This document shows, in pieces, positions 1 through 5,646 of a stretch of 7,717 nt of DNA. Every line of letters begins with the position of its first letter. Within the stretch, counting starts at the first letter, position 1. Source of the DNA: Bacteroidetes bacterium UBA7688. GTDB lineage: Bacteria > Bacteroidota > Bacteroidia > Chitinophagales > Chitinophagaceae. The stretch lies in contig DLGS01000015.1 in assembly GCA_002482815.1 (NCBI GenBank), forward strand, positions 1 through 7,717. Direction: 5' to 3'. The notes beneath the pieces were generated by a model. That model saw nothing but the letters and a program-made list of their open reading frames with translations, was not told the DNA's origin and ran no database searches. The position numbers were made by a program, and so were the translations under genes.

Positions 1-1
1 G

Positions 2-232
2 CTTTATGTTGGTAAAGTAAAAAGAGATTTTTGGGGCAGGGTGATACAACATATGGGGTATTTTAGTACAAGTCGTACGCAAGGTTTACAGCTTGCTCAC
101 TGGGCTTGTGCAATCAGTCTAGACGTGAAAGTTTCTTATTTTGTATTTGATGAGAAACTTGCAGATTTGATGACTGCACTGGAATATCAGGTAGCTCAGA
201 ATTTAAAACCTTTACTAGGAAAGCATAAATAA
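2..232 (+). CDS. GIY-YIG nuclease-fold protein, 5'-truncated by window edge
   Basis: The reading frame is open from the first bases of the window, so the true start lies upstream; the GTG at 41 is internal. The visible 76 residues begin LYVGKV, which fits the second half (the 'YIG' strand) of a GIY-YIG domain. Next comes FWGRVIQHM, matching the helix with the conserved catalytic-type Arg (fragment R13) and a following His (H17). The C-terminus has ALEYQ (E61, position of the metal-binding Glu) and ends NLKPLLGKHK, which resembles the closing segment of small GIY-YIG proteins. Family members cleave DNA as homing, repair or restriction-type nucleases; many small stand-alone ones have no assigned role. 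The 'GIY' strand is outside the window, so an intact active site cannot be confirmed. The next gene starts 31 bp downstream on the same strand, so co-transcription is possible. The fold assignment is fairly secure; the biological role is not known. Confidence 0.78.
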   Translation, partial: LYVGKVKRDFWGRVIQHMGYFSTSRTQGLQLAHWACAISLDVKVSYFVFDEKLADLMTALEYQVAQNLKPLLGKHK

Positions 233-263
233 TTTTATGATAAACGCTCATTAAACATCGAAA

Positions 264-953
264 ATGAAAAAGTATTACCTACACAATGGCACAGAACAGG
301 AAGGACCTTTTAGTGTCGAAGAGTTGAAAGCAAAGAATATTTCAAGACAAACACCTGTCTGGCATGAAGGCTTAACTGATTGGGTTAATGCTGAAACCAT
401 TTTGGAGTTGAAAGATATTTTTACTGCTGCACCTCCTCCTTATGTTGCATCTACTCCACCACCTGTTCAGAAGATTAGTCCTGACATACAATCAACCTCT
501 ATTGAAAGGAATGATAGAGCCCGGGGAATGAGGGTTATTTTTATTGGATTGGCTATAATTGCATTGGCTGTAGTAGGTTACTATTTTGTAGATGGTGCCG
601 CTTATAATGCATCCTCTGAAAGTTATCAGGAAAAAGTAATGTCTGTCGAAGAGGTCGAACGTTCCCAGCCTGTAAATTTTCTGGTTGCAGATGGTAAATA
701 CAATGAGAATTTATGGGGAGATAAATTAAAAGTTCATGGCACAATTACGAATAAAGCTACTGTAGCTACCTATAAAGATGCAGTTGTCAGGATAACTTAT
801 TACAGTAAAACCAAAACAGAGTTAGGGAGCAAGGAGTATACGATTTATGAAACATTTCCTCCAAACACCACCAGTAATTTCGAACTTAAAATTGACAACT
901 TTACAGATGTTAATTCTATCAATTGGGACGTTGTAAGTGCAGTCGCCAAATAA
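264..953 (+). CDS. GYF_2 (DUF4339) domain membrane protein with FxLYD-like C-terminal domain
   Basis: This 229-residue protein has three parts. Residues 1-54 form a GYF_2-type domain: YYLHNG near the start, EGPFSVEEL (G14-P15-F16), then VWHEGLTDW (W33, W40). Residues 56-72 are a proline-rich linker. Residues 89-109 form one strongly hydrophobic membrane segment preceded by charged residues (ERNDRARGMR). Residues 136-229 are a beta-rich domain with LKVHGTITNKA, VVRITYYS and ETFPPNTTSNFELKI, the pattern of FxLYD-like or similar beta-sandwich domains. The likely topology is GYF_2 in the cytoplasm and the beta domain outside. GYF_2 domains are found in many Bacteroidota membrane proteins, where they are thought to bind proline-rich peptides; no specific partner is suggested here. 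ATG at 264 is preceded by A-rich sequence without a Shine-Dalgarno, normal for this phylum. The domain order is well supported; the cellular role is unknown. Confidence 0.83.
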   Translation: MKKYYLHNGTEQEGPFSVEELKAKNISRQTPVWHEGLTDWVNAETILELKDIFTAAPPPYVASTPPPVQKISPDIQSTSIERNDRARGMRVIFIGLAIIALAVVGYYFVDGAAYNASSESYQEKVMSVEEVERSQPVNFLVADGKYNENLWGDKLKVHGTITNKATVATYKDAVVRITYYSKTKTELGSKEYTIYETFPPNTTSNFELKIDNFTDVNSINWDVVSAVAK

Positions 954-1033
954 TTTTACTAATTCCGCACAATACACCAGGGAAGGGAAAGGCTAAATAG
1001 TGTAAACTGTATGTGCTGAAAGAAAAAGAAACA

Positions 1034-1606
1034 ATGAAAAATATGGCGCATATTTTATTGATAATAGGGTTGCTGTTCATAGGGGCGGCACTCTATCTGT
1101 ACAGCCAAAATCCAACTATTGCCAGCTACCCAACTGAAAATAAAGAAAAGGGTAACCAATTTGAAGACTATACCATACAAACGATAGTACATAGCAGTAA
1201 TGATATAAAACTAATTGGCAAAAATGCCGACTACCATAGTAATGGGGTTAGTGCTATTGAAAACACCCAACCAGACCTACGGTTGACCTATCAGGGAAAA
1301 GCTTTTGCAGTGGAGTGTAAATGGCGAGCGAAAGCCATAGGTGGCAGTATCATTTGGGCAAAGGACTATCAAATAAAAACATATCGCAGATATGCATTCG
1401 AACAGAATGCTCCTGTATTTGTGGCCATAGGCATTGGTGGTGCTGCCTATGCCCCCGAGCATTTTTATCTCGTGCCGCTGTATCGCCTCACCAAAGAATT
1501 TGCTACTACTGAATATATAGAACCGTTCAGGATAAGAGAAGCAAGCGATATTGTGAAGGTTTTGGAACACCATCCCAACATCCGTGACGCAAGTATGCAG
1601 CGTTGA
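1034..1606 (+). CDS. Membrane-anchored PD-(D/E)XK nuclease-like protein
   Basis: This 190-residue protein is read from ATG 1034. The frame also has an upstream GTG at 1013, but ATG 1034 puts the hydrophobic helix at the N-terminus and follows an A-rich stretch. Residues 5-23 form one membrane helix (or uncleaved signal anchor). The rest carries a PD-(D/E)XK signature in order: E44 in KGNQFEDYTIQ, P80-D81, then AVECKW with E94-x-K96, and Q113-xxx-Y117 (QIKTY), the extra motif seen in RecB-, Cas4- and YqaJ-like nucleases. A hydrophobic strand with PVFVAIGIGG follows, as expected after the core. By family knowledge this fold cuts or binds DNA through D, E and K; activity here is inferred. Membrane anchoring of so small a nuclease is unusual. 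The gene lies 80 bp after the GYF_2 gene on the same strand, with no clear promoter in between. An alternative is an inactive fold relative, but all key positions appear present. Confidence 0.72.
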   Translation: MKNMAHILLIIGLLFIGAALYLYSQNPTIASYPTENKEKGNQFEDYTIQTIVHSSNDIKLIGKNADYHSNGVSAIENTQPDLRLTYQGKAFAVECKWRAKAIGGSIIWAKDYQIKTYRRYAFEQNAPVFVAIGIGGAAYAPEHFYLVPLYRLTKEFATTEYIEPFRIREASDIVKVLEHHPNIRDASMQR

Positions 1607-1737
1607 TGATGATTAGCGTGAGGGCATATCGTTTAAAAACTGTATAAGGCTTTCCTTCACTTCGTCATGCAAATTGTAAACTTATGCGTAATGGTAAGGA
1701 GTCGAGAAAAGTTAAGCGGTGTGAAAACTCATCGCTG

Positions 1738-1781
1738 GAAAAATGTCTCTATGGTTCGTCAGGCTCACCATGACATTTTTC
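1738..1781 (+). repeat. REP-like bulged hairpin, copy 1
   Basis: An inverted repeat with outer arms GAAAAATGTC (1738-1747) and GACATTTTTC (1772-1781), a perfect 10-bp match. A 3-base one-sided bulge (1748-1750, TCT) follows, then an inner 5-bp stem ATGGT/ACCAT (1751-1755 and 1767-1771) and an 11-base loop TCGTCAGGCTC (1756-1766). The inner stem plus loop resembles a dispersed palindrome I know from many environmental genomes (TTCGACAGGCTCAGGGTGA type). It could form a stem in DNA or RNA; a role as a terminator is possible because the 3' arm is T-rich, but unproven. Confidence 0.7.
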
Positions 1782-1876
1782 TTTTATGCAATCCGTCTGT
1801 AAAACTCTCTAAGGCTTTCCTTCGTCAAGCTCAGGATAAACTGGCTCAGCCTGACAATTTTTGTTCGGAGAACAGA

Positions 1877-1937
1877 CACTGAATTTTTCCTGTCACCCTG
1901 AGCCTGACGAATGGGTATAGACAGGAAAAATTCAGTG
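1877..1937 (-). repeat. REP-like bulged hairpin, copy 2, opposite orientation
   Basis: The outer arms CACTGAATTTTTCCTGTC (1877-1894) and GACAGGAAAAATTCAGTG (1920-1937) are perfect 18-bp inverted repeats. Inside are a 4-bp stem ACCC/GGGT (1895-1898 and 1913-1916) and a one-sided 3-base bulge at 1917-1919. The loop contains GAGCCTGACGA (1900-1910), the exact reverse complement of the loop of the hairpin at 1738-1781. The layout (arm, GTC/GAC boundary, 3-base bulge, short inner stem, fixed loop) is therefore the same in both copies, while the outer arm sequences and lengths differ. Confidence 0.75.
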
Positions 1938-2154
1938 AATCTTAGATTTTCTTTTTTGCATCTCACCTGTAAATTGTCTTATCCTTTCCTTCCCTTCACT
2001 TTCCTTCGGCAGCAGGTTCAGTGTAAACTAAGGCTCAGGATAAACTCCGGAGGGGAATTCTCTTAATTTATCCGCTGAGATTTAAAATCATATAAAACAG
2101 AAGTCTTTTTGTATAAAGCTTGCTGCTGCGTTTTGCTCTTGCTTTGCAACTGAT

Positions 2155-2766
2155 ATGGGTTTATTGAAAACAATTGTACCGGAACAAACGATGGGCACGC
2201 AAACCGGCGCTTCGGCCCGGCGCAGGTGCAGGAGCCTTGCGGAGGCGGAAAAGGTTTTTGATCAAGCCTGTGGTCGTCTGCTGGACATAAATCGCTGGTC
2301 GGACATCAGCGGAGCCATGAGTGCTTCTTTCCAGCTGACGGATGCCAATGGCGAATTATTGTTTACTGCCAAGCCGGTTACAGGCAACCTGATCCGTATC
2401 CATCTGCCCGGCCCCGGAAACGCAGCAGGGGAGGGCTACGACTGGGTGAGGATAGCGAAAATTGTACGCAAGGATGACCTGATAATGGATGAAGAAATCT
2501 GTGCCCTGATTGTAAAGCCGGCAGCGCATCCGGATGAGGATGCTGTGGCTACTGCCCATTTTTACACCAAGGCTGCCAGCAGTACTTTTGTGGTGTGGCG
2601 GTCGGGGCGCTCGCTGCGGGCCATTGAATTTGGCCGGAATGAAAAGACAAATAAACATGTGGGCCTGCTGAACAGGCTTCGGAATATGCTGGTGGCTTTT
2701 GCTGCCCGGGCCGGCTTGTCGACTCCACAGTGGAAATCGCTGATGGAAGGAATATTGAAAGGCTGA
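2155..2766 (+). CDS. Conserved Bacteroidota-type protein of unknown function
   Basis: A 203-residue soluble protein with no signal peptide or membrane helix. An Arg-rich, poorly structured N-terminus (to about residue 28) precedes one domain: INRWSDISG (45-53), ASFQLTDANGELL (57-69), GNLIRIHLPGPG (77-88), GYDWVRIAKI (94-103), TAHFYTKAASSTFVVWR (133-149), EFGRNE (158-163) and a C-terminal PQWKSLMEGILKG. This pattern, especially LPGPG...G.DWV, STFVV, GRNE and PQWKSL near the end, is like conserved hypothetical proteins I remember from Chitinophagaceae-like genomes, for which I know no function. Most residues form a beta-rich core with a C-terminal helix. The gene is richer in G+C than the genes to its left. 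It converges on the response-regulator gene with 29 bp between the stops and no evident hairpin. ATG 2155 is chosen; ATG at 2191 is an alternative that would remove 12 residues of the variable N-terminus. Confidence 0.8.
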   Translation: MGLLKTIVPEQTMGTQTGASARRRCRSLAEAEKVFDQACGRLLDINRWSDISGAMSASFQLTDANGELLFTAKPVTGNLIRIHLPGPGNAAGEGYDWVRIAKIVRKDDLIMDEEICALIVKPAAHPDEDAVATAHFYTKAASSTFVVWRSGRSLRAIEFGRNEKTNKHVGLLNRLRNMLVAFAARAGLSTPQWKSLMEGILKG

Positions 2767-2795
2767 GTACTGTTTGTTTTTCCTGTCTGTCTTCT

Positions 2796-3446
2796 TTAGT
2801 TCACAATTCCATTTTTTACAGCATACAAAACAAGGCCGGCAATATTTCTGGCTTTTGTTTTTTCCTGCAGGCCTGCCCTGATGCCTTCAATTGTTCTCGG
2901 ACTAAGGAACATGATAGCACCAATTTCTGCAGCGGTTTTTTCTTCGCAAATCAATCTAAGTACCTGTGTTTCCCTGTCATTTAAGTCGACCCGGCTGTAA
3001 ACGGCAGGGTTGTAGCGCTTGTTGATGGCAATCTTCCGGAGCATGGCCTGGCTGACCAGGTTGTTGAAATAATAATTGGTTTCGTGAACGGCGTGTATGG
3101 CATTGATGATTTCTTCTGATTCTGCATTTTTAATCAGGTAACCATTAGCGCCGAGTTCCATCAGGTGCAGGATGAAAGATTCTTCATTGTGCATGGTCAG
3201 GATGATAATTTTCACTGAAGGAAAATCAGCTTTTATCGCTTTGGTGGCAGCAAAGCCATCCATATCCGGCATCTTTAAATCCAGCAGGACAATATCCGGC
3301 TCCTGCCGTTTCAAGAGTTCAAGCAGTTCCACACCGGATTGTGCCTCGCCGATGCACTCCAGGCCGGGGTCGTCATTGAGCACCAGTTTCAGGCCCTGAC
3401 GGAATATTTTATGGTCGTCTGCTATGGCATATCGGATAGGGTTCAT
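2796..3446 (-). CDS. NarL/LuxR-family response regulator
   Basis: A 216-residue cytoplasmic transcription regulator, full length for the family. The receiver domain (3-120) has the acidic pocket D10-D11 (DDH), phospho-acceptor D56 (VLLDLKMPDMDG), switch T84 (ILTMH) and K106 (YLIKN). The LuxR-type helix-turn-helix (about 152-214) has LNDRETQVLRLICEEKTAAEIG and the recognition helix LSPRTIEGIRAGL. By family knowledge, phosphorylation at D56 promotes dimer formation and DNA binding. Its ATG is embedded in the stop of the kinase gene (ATGA at 3446-3443), so translation is probably coupled and the kinase is its likely partner. It is the last gene of the minus-strand operon. Targets cannot be read from the window; its own operon and the divergent genes at 5453-5646 are candidates only. 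All catalytic receiver residues are present. Confidence 0.95.
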   Translation of the reverse strand: MNPIRYAIADDHKIFRQGLKLVLNDDPGLECIGEAQSGVELLELLKRQEPDIVLLDLKMPDMDGFAATKAIKADFPSVKIIILTMHNEESFILHLMELGANGYLIKNAESEEIINAIHAVHETNYYFNNLVSQAMLRKIAINKRYNPAVYSRVDLNDRETQVLRLICEEKTAAEIGAIMFLSPRTIEGIRAGLQEKTKARNIAGLVLYAVKNGIVN

Positions 3447-4222
3447 CTTGCAGTATTGAGAGGTGTAAGAATGCTGATTTGAAAATGTTGGCCGGGCAAT
3501 TGTTCGAAATTCAAAGTGGCTTTCAGGCGCTGGATGCGGTTGTAAATTCCTTTCAGACCGATAGCGCCTTTCTTAAACAAGGCAGCCTGGTGTTCTTCAT
3601 TATTAATGCCCTGTCCGTTATGGTTGATGATGATAGTAAGCAAATTATCCTGAACCGAAATATGCACCCTGATATGCGTAAGTGCGGCATGTTTGATGAG
3701 GTTATTCAGCAACTCCTGCACCACACGATATACGGGCAGTTCGATATCCTCCGGCAGTTTCACCGTGTCGCCGGAGCAGACAAACTCCGTTTGTACAAGG
3801 CCTGTTTGATGAATGACATCCAGCATGGTTTGTATGGCAGTGGAAAGGCCGAGATGCTGCAGGGTAGCAGGATGAAGGCGATGGCTGAGCATGCGCAGTT
3901 TTTCGATGCTTTCGTCGAGTAGTAAGCGGGATTGAATCATTAACTCAGGCCTTGCGTCAGACGATTTTGACAAAAACAATTTGACCGATGACAAGGTGAC
4001 CCCGATATCATCGTGCAGTTCGGAAGCCAGCTGGCTCATGGTCTGCTCCTGTGCCTCATGGCTGACCACTTGTAATTGCTGTTCATACTCCTGTTGTGCT
4101 TTCAGCGATTCGATATGATGTTGCAGCACTTTCCTTTGATGCATGATGACAAAATAGATCAGCCCAACAGACAATGCCAGCATACCGGCAATACCAATGA
4201 TGACTAAAAACTGGGCATTCAT
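3443..4222 (-). CDS. NarL-type (HisKA_3) sensor histidine kinase without a sensor domain
   Basis: The 259-residue kinase starts at ATG 4222, two bases after the stop of the membrane-protein gene; the frame extends 16 codons further but into that gene. Residues 5-27 form one membrane helix, followed by a charged, Gln-rich, probably coiled-coil stretch (30-66) and the HisKA_3 dimerisation helix with H70 (ELHDDIG) as phospho-acceptor. The ATPase domain follows: an N-box-like region VVQELLNNLIKHA (167-179), a G1-like INHNGQGI (199-206) and a G2-like AIGLKGIYNRI (220-230). There is no periplasmic, PAS, GAF or TPR sensing domain, so the stimulus probably comes through a partner. The G1 box has His201 where the family usually has Asp (DNGxG); this could alter nucleotide binding or be a lineage variant. 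It presumably phosphorylates the regulator whose start overlaps its stop. Confidence 0.93.
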   Translation of the reverse strand: MNAQFLVIIGIAGMLALSVGLIYFVIMHQRKVLQHHIESLKAQQEYEQQLQVVSHEAQEQTMSQLASELHDDIGVTLSSVKLFLSKSSDARPELMIQSRLLLDESIEKLRMLSHRLHPATLQHLGLSTAIQTMLDVIHQTGLVQTEFVCSGDTVKLPEDIELPVYRVVQELLNNLIKHAALTHIRVHISVQDNLLTIIINHNGQGINNEEHQAALFKKGAIGLKGIYNRIQRLKATLNFEQLPGQHFQISILTPLNTAR

Positions 4223-4224
4223 AT

Positions 4225-4863
4225 TTATTGATCCGTTTTGCGGGTGAAGGAAACAGCAATAAAAATACACTTAATTGTATTGAACCCGTTGTGCACAATA
4301 AACCAGAGCGAATTGGCCATGCCTGACTTTGGAATATGATGCCATAATAAAAAAAGAAAAAAGCAGGCAGAGAAGAATAACAGCAATCCGCTGGTGGTCC
4401 AGAAGAAAGCGGTTTGCTCCAGGAATACCGGTACCGGCCTCCGGATAAGCTTTTCAAATCCGAAGATGGCGTAGGAAATAATAATAAGTGAGAACAAGGC
4501 GCAGCCTCCGCTGTTGAGCGCCGCAAAGCTTGTACACGAAACAATATACCAGTAAGCAGCAATGCCCAGTCCGGATATAATGGGGATGAGATAAGCTTGC
4601 CTGGAAGGGAAAATTTTTTGTCCCTGAAAATAAAAAGACACCAGTAGAAACTCGGCCATCATAAAGCCATGAATGAGGTAATAGCTATCCAGCACAAGCA
4701 GGCCTTTCTCAATCATAATCAGCAGCACATCATTGCCCAGGCTGATCAGCAAATAAAAAAGAAGCCATTTCGATAGAACGAAATGACTCTTTTTGAAGAT
4801 GAAAATAAGCAGCGGGAAAAGAGGAGCGCAGATAGAAATGTATTGCAGCGTCAGTTTCAGCAT
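4225..4863 (-). CDS. Seven-helix membrane protein, candidate sensor partner of the kinase
   Basis: A 212-residue, very hydrophobic protein with about seven predicted membrane segments: roughly 4-24, 32-51, 58-79, 89-110, 116-136, 151-173 and 184-206. Loops are short and there is no enzymatic signature. Recognisable polar residues inside helices include N44-D45 (LGNDVLL), H65 (YLIHGFMMAEFL) and H192/N193 with N196 in the last helix (WFIVHNGFNTIK). I do not recognise a named family. It is the first gene of the tight membrane protein-kinase-regulator cluster (2 bp to the kinase start). Because the kinase has no input domain, a sensing or signal-transfer role in the inner membrane is a reasonable inference. 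The start codon is the only sensible ATG: the next Met is at residue 50. The start lies 3 bp from a heptanucleotide repeat array, with no Shine-Dalgarno. Confidence 0.85.
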   Translation of the reverse strand: MLKLTLQYISICAPLFPLLIFIFKKSHFVLSKWLLFYLLISLGNDVLLIMIEKGLLVLDSYYLIHGFMMAEFLLVSFYFQGQKIFPSRQAYLIPIISGLGIAAYWYIVSCTSFAALNSGGCALFSLIIISYAIFGFEKLIRRPVPVFLEQTAFFWTTSGLLLFFSACFFLFLLWHHIPKSGMANSLWFIVHNGFNTIKCIFIAVSFTRKTDQ

Positions 4864-4866
4864 AGC

Positions 4867-4929
4867 GTCAGGTGTCAGGGGTCAGGTATCAGGTATCAGG
4901 TATCAGGGGTCAGGAGTCAGGTGTCAGGG
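4867..4929. repeat. Nine-copy heptanucleotide tandem repeat upstream of the signalling operon
   Basis: Nine consecutive 7-bp units of form RTCAGGN: GTCAGGT, GTCAGGG, GTCAGGT, three of ATCAGGT/ATCAGGG type, GTCAGGA, GTCAGGT and GTCAGGG. On the minus strand they read CCTGAYN and end 3 bp before the ATG at 4863; they begin 4 bp after the stop of the upstream gene. Variation is limited to the first and last base of the unit. Heptanucleotide arrays are known from cyanobacteria and I recall similar TCAGG arrays in Bacteroidota intergenic DNA. Confidence 0.95.
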
Positions 4930-4933
4930 TTTA

Positions 4934-5452
4934 TTAGATTATAGGAGGAGGCGTTGATACATCATAATAACCAATTACCGTTCCGTTGTAAGTAATGGTG
5001 AAAACGACAACCTGTTGTTGCCAGTCGGGAGGGTTTAAGTAAATGCATTCTCCTTTTTTGAAATGAAACCAGCATAAGTTTTCATCGAAGTTGCTCATTG
5101 ATTCCATTAAGAGCTTAAATCCTTTGAAAAGGGATAATGGCAGGCAGGATGTGTATTCGAGGAAGGGATAATTTAACAGGTTAATCTGTAACGCTGATGC
5201 ATCATTAATCTTTATCTCAACAATTTTTTCATCACAATTGGCATCAGGACGGTCAATTGTTTGATCCATCACCGTTCTGAAAGAGCGATTGTTTTCAATC
5301 TGCGGGATATCTGCAATCATTGCATTGTATTGAGTTTCATTAATTGAATGAAATGTCAATACAGGCAGATAGAAAGCAGCACTGGTTCCCGTACAAGGAA
5401 TTTTGGGAGCCAGTTTGTAGTCTTTGGGAATTAAGGGGCGCTCTGTTGGCAT
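4934..5452 (-). CDS. Hypothetical protein, 172 residues, unknown family
   Basis: The frame is open to 5530, but ATG 5452 (MPTERPLIPKDYKLAP) is chosen: a perfect -7 promoter box lies at 5484-5491 on this strand, so a start at 5530 would be outside the transcript, and the extra 26 residues look non-coding. The protein is soluble in appearance, without signal peptide, membrane helix or catalytic motif that I recognise. It has a Pro-rich N-terminus, four cysteines (20, 73, 103, 127) plus C136, and two Trp-containing segments (NLCWFHFKKGECIYLNPPDW, 125-144). A beta-strand-like end VVVFTITYNGTVIGYYDVS is followed by STPPPII. The C-terminal strands could be part of a small beta domain. It lies upstream of the membrane protein-kinase-regulator operon on the same strand, 70 bp away with the heptad array between, so read-through transcription is possible. 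Function unknown. Confidence 0.75.
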   Translation of the reverse strand: MPTERPLIPKDYKLAPKIPCTGTSAAFYLPVLTFHSINETQYNAMIADIPQIENNRSFRTVMDQTIDRPDANCDEKIVEIKINDASALQINLLNYPFLEYTSCLPLSLFKGFKLLMESMSNFDENLCWFHFKKGECIYLNPPDWQQQVVVFTITYNGTVIGYYDVSTPPPII

Positions 5453-5483
5453 AATTTTATTTTTTAAGTGTGAGATAATGGTA

Positions 5484-5491
5484 CAAAAGTA
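5484..5491 (-). promoter_or_regulatory. Bacteroidota-type -7 box for the gene at 5452
   Basis: On the minus strand this reads TACTTTTG, a perfect TAnnTTTG. Transcription would start near 5478, leaving about 25 untranslated bases before ATG 5452. The -33 TTTG partner expected near 5511-5516 is poor, so only the -7 element is supported. Confidence 0.45.
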
Positions 5492-5530
5492 AATCTGCTG
5501 CAGCTCAACCGCACCCGTAATTCTACGCAA

Positions 5531-5538
5531 TATTTTTG
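5531..5538 (+). promoter_or_regulatory. Bacteroidota-type -7 box for the gene at 5647
   Basis: TATTTTTG matches TAnnTTTG exactly. Transcription would begin near 5544, giving a leader of about 100 bases before ATG 5647. No good TTTG is found 19-21 bp upstream. It stands back to back with the minus-strand box at 5484-5491, 39 bp apart, which suits a shared divergent control region. Confidence 0.4.
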
Positions 5539-5646
5539 AGTAATTCTACTCTTGCATCCCGTTTGCCGAACCAGGACTTTTGTACCCGGATAGTTCAGCT
5601 ATCTGCTCACAATCAAACAAACGACAAACAAATTAAATTCAGAAAA

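Larger units (their letters stand above)
1640..2050. repeat. About three diverged direct repeat units, period 165-170 bp
   Basis: The 14-mer TAAGGCTTTCCTTC occurs at 1645-1658 and 1810-1823, and its core CTTTCCTTC recurs at 1984-1992, giving spacings of 165 and 169 bp. Upstream of the second and third copies the flanks also match loosely (CTTTTATGCA at 1781 and CTTTTTTGCA at 1950, each followed by a CTGTAAA string). A second 14-mer, GCTCAGGATAAACT, occurs at 1829-1842 and 2033-2046. One bulged hairpin lies in each interval between cores, and the two hairpins point in opposite directions. Degenerate loop-core copies without long arms lie at 1822-1832 (TCGTCAAGCTC) and around 2002-2022. The units are too diverged for a recent duplication; repeated insertion of a small palindromic element is an alternative. 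Confidence 0.6.
1607..2154. other. 548-bp gene-free intergenic repeat zone
   Basis: No convincing gene lies here. Short open frames exist on both strands, but they run through repeats and yield REP-type peptide strings such as VRQAHHD and RQAQGD, the usual translation artefacts of dispersed palindromes. From about 1640 to 2050 the DNA consists of degenerate repeat units and two hairpins, described separately. From 2050 to 2154 the sequence is AT-rich and then changes to the GC-richer downstream gene; I see no perfect Bacteroidota -33/-7 pair there, so the promoter of the gene at 2155 is unresolved. Confidence 0.75.

Noticed and set aside
1667..1966. Short open frames on both strands in the repeat zone
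   Set aside because: They translate the palindromic repeats into REP-type artefact peptides, with no start signals or domain features.
1640..2050. Possible CRISPR array
   Set aside because: The repeats are diverged, unevenly built, about 165 bp apart and contain internal hairpins; there are no uniform spacers and no cas genes in the window.
2767..2795. Bidirectional terminator between the convergent genes
   Set aside because: The 29-bp gap is T/C-rich on the + strand, but no inverted repeat was found.
3479..3922. A 147-codon open frame on the + strand inside the kinase gene
   Set aside because: It is antisense to a clearly coding histidine kinase with intact motifs, and its own translation shows no domain or signal.
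4083..4562. A 159-codon open frame on the - strand spanning the kinase/membrane-protein junction
   Set aside because: It overlaps both genes in another frame; the in-frame products are far more convincing.
5536..5646. N-terminal extension of the secreted protein (37 extra codons)
   Set aside because: It would bury the signal peptide, begins at a non-ATG codon, and overlaps the -7 box at 5531-5538.
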